A stretch of 14,786 nt of DNA, from contig WELB01000092.1 of assembly GCA_009602725.1 (NCBI GenBank), forward strand, positions 262,026 to 276,811, in the 5' to 3' direction. Shown here in pieces: positions 14,501 to 14,786 of the stretch. Made by a program: the position numbers and the translations under genes. The notes below the pieces were generated by a model. The model had not been told where the DNA came from. It ran no database searches and saw only the letters and a list, made by a program, of their open reading frames with translations. Numbering within the stretch: the stretch's first letter is position 1; each line of letters opens with the position of its first letter. Source of the DNA: Spirogloea muscicola. Its lineage: Eukaryota; Streptophyta; Zygnematophyceae; Spirogloeales; Spirogloeaceae.

Positions 14501-14721
14501 CAAGCGACGGGCAGCAAGGCGAGCAGCCTGGCTTCCATGTCGCCGGGTCCCTCGCCCAAGTTTACCGGATGCGCCTGGCCGTCTCTTTGCAGCGGTCCCT
14601 AGCTTTTGCGGTCCACTTGCGCGCAGGCCGCGCTCTGGCGGCGGCCTCCGGCTTCCGTCAGGGCGACGTCTTTCCGCCTGCTAGCTACTCAGATTTGCAT
14701 CTACTGACGAGAGGTTACTGA
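14501..14721 (+). CDS. C-terminal coding module copy Y (unknown conserved protein fragment)
   Basis: This open frame encodes GFHVAGSLAQVYRMRLAVSL, QRSLAFAVHLRAGRALAAAS, GFRQGDVFPPASYSD and LHLLTRGY before TGA at 14719-14721. It is the best partner for copy X. Over 58 codons from the Gly-Ser pair onward, 19 are identical, 28 are synonymous changes (for example cag/caa, tat/tac, ttg/ctg, cgt/aga) and 11 change the residue. The frame remains open upstream through the A7 element to 14440, but this part is repeat sequence and probably not original coding. I know no family match. It may be a piece of a selfish-element protein or of a host multigene family. Confidence 0.5.
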
Positions 14722-14763
14722 GAGTTCGCTTACTGCTGTCTCAGTCCTTAGCACTCCGACTCC

Positions 14764-14786
14764 TTCAGACCTTGTCCATTCTTTTG
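14764..14786 (+). repeat. Start of another A/B-type unit, cut by the window end
   Basis: CTTCAGACCTTGTCCATTCT TTTG matches the opening of the family (B-type start joined to the A-type CCATTCTTTT). Confidence 0.55.

Overview
The window looks like nuclear DNA of a GC-rich green alga. A chlorophyte is likely, but that is an inference. Three things point this way: genes with many short introns (about 120-330 bp) ending in TGCAG-type acceptors, strong G/C preference at third codon positions, and a plant-type phosphatidylinositol 4-kinase beta carrying the charged F(F/L)(R/K)(R/K)LF repeats known from land-plant PI4K-beta enzymes.

Layout. Positions 1-1405 hold high-GC3, hydrophobic exon-like segments on the + strand, probably the 3' part of a multi-exon membrane-protein gene that I cannot identify. 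Positions 1406-2540 have no recognisable gene. Positions 2544-4606 are a mosaic of small repeats in three types: a 60-bp hairpin element (A, stem GGGCTGGC/GCCAGCCC), a related unit of about 110 bp (B, in tandem pairs), and pieces of a conserved C-terminal coding module (C). Positions 4777-12284 hold the complete PI4K-beta gene on the + strand, modelled with 16 exons and about 1,480 residues; only the exon 2/exon 3 junction is unresolved. Intron 3 contains the 3' end of a mitochondrial-type small-subunit rRNA, i.e. a nuclear mitochondrial insertion. Positions 12285-13483 show no gene. Positions 13484-14786 repeat the A/B/C mosaic, largely in the opposite orientation, so the kinase gene sits between inverted repeat clusters.

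Most unusual content. The C modules are not just neutral repeats. Two full copies (minus strand near 3463-3690, plus strand near 14530-14721) differ mainly by synonymous codons: 28 synonymous and 11 nonsynonymous changes in 58 codons, counted by hand. This suggests descent from a protein gene under selection. A third copy (2975-3208) carries an A element as a clean 63-bp, frame-preserving insertion, so the window contains both an occupied and an empty site. I do not recognise the protein.

The kinase would make PI4P at Golgi/trans-Golgi membranes. Nothing in the window links it functionally to the upstream membrane-protein fragment or to the repeats.
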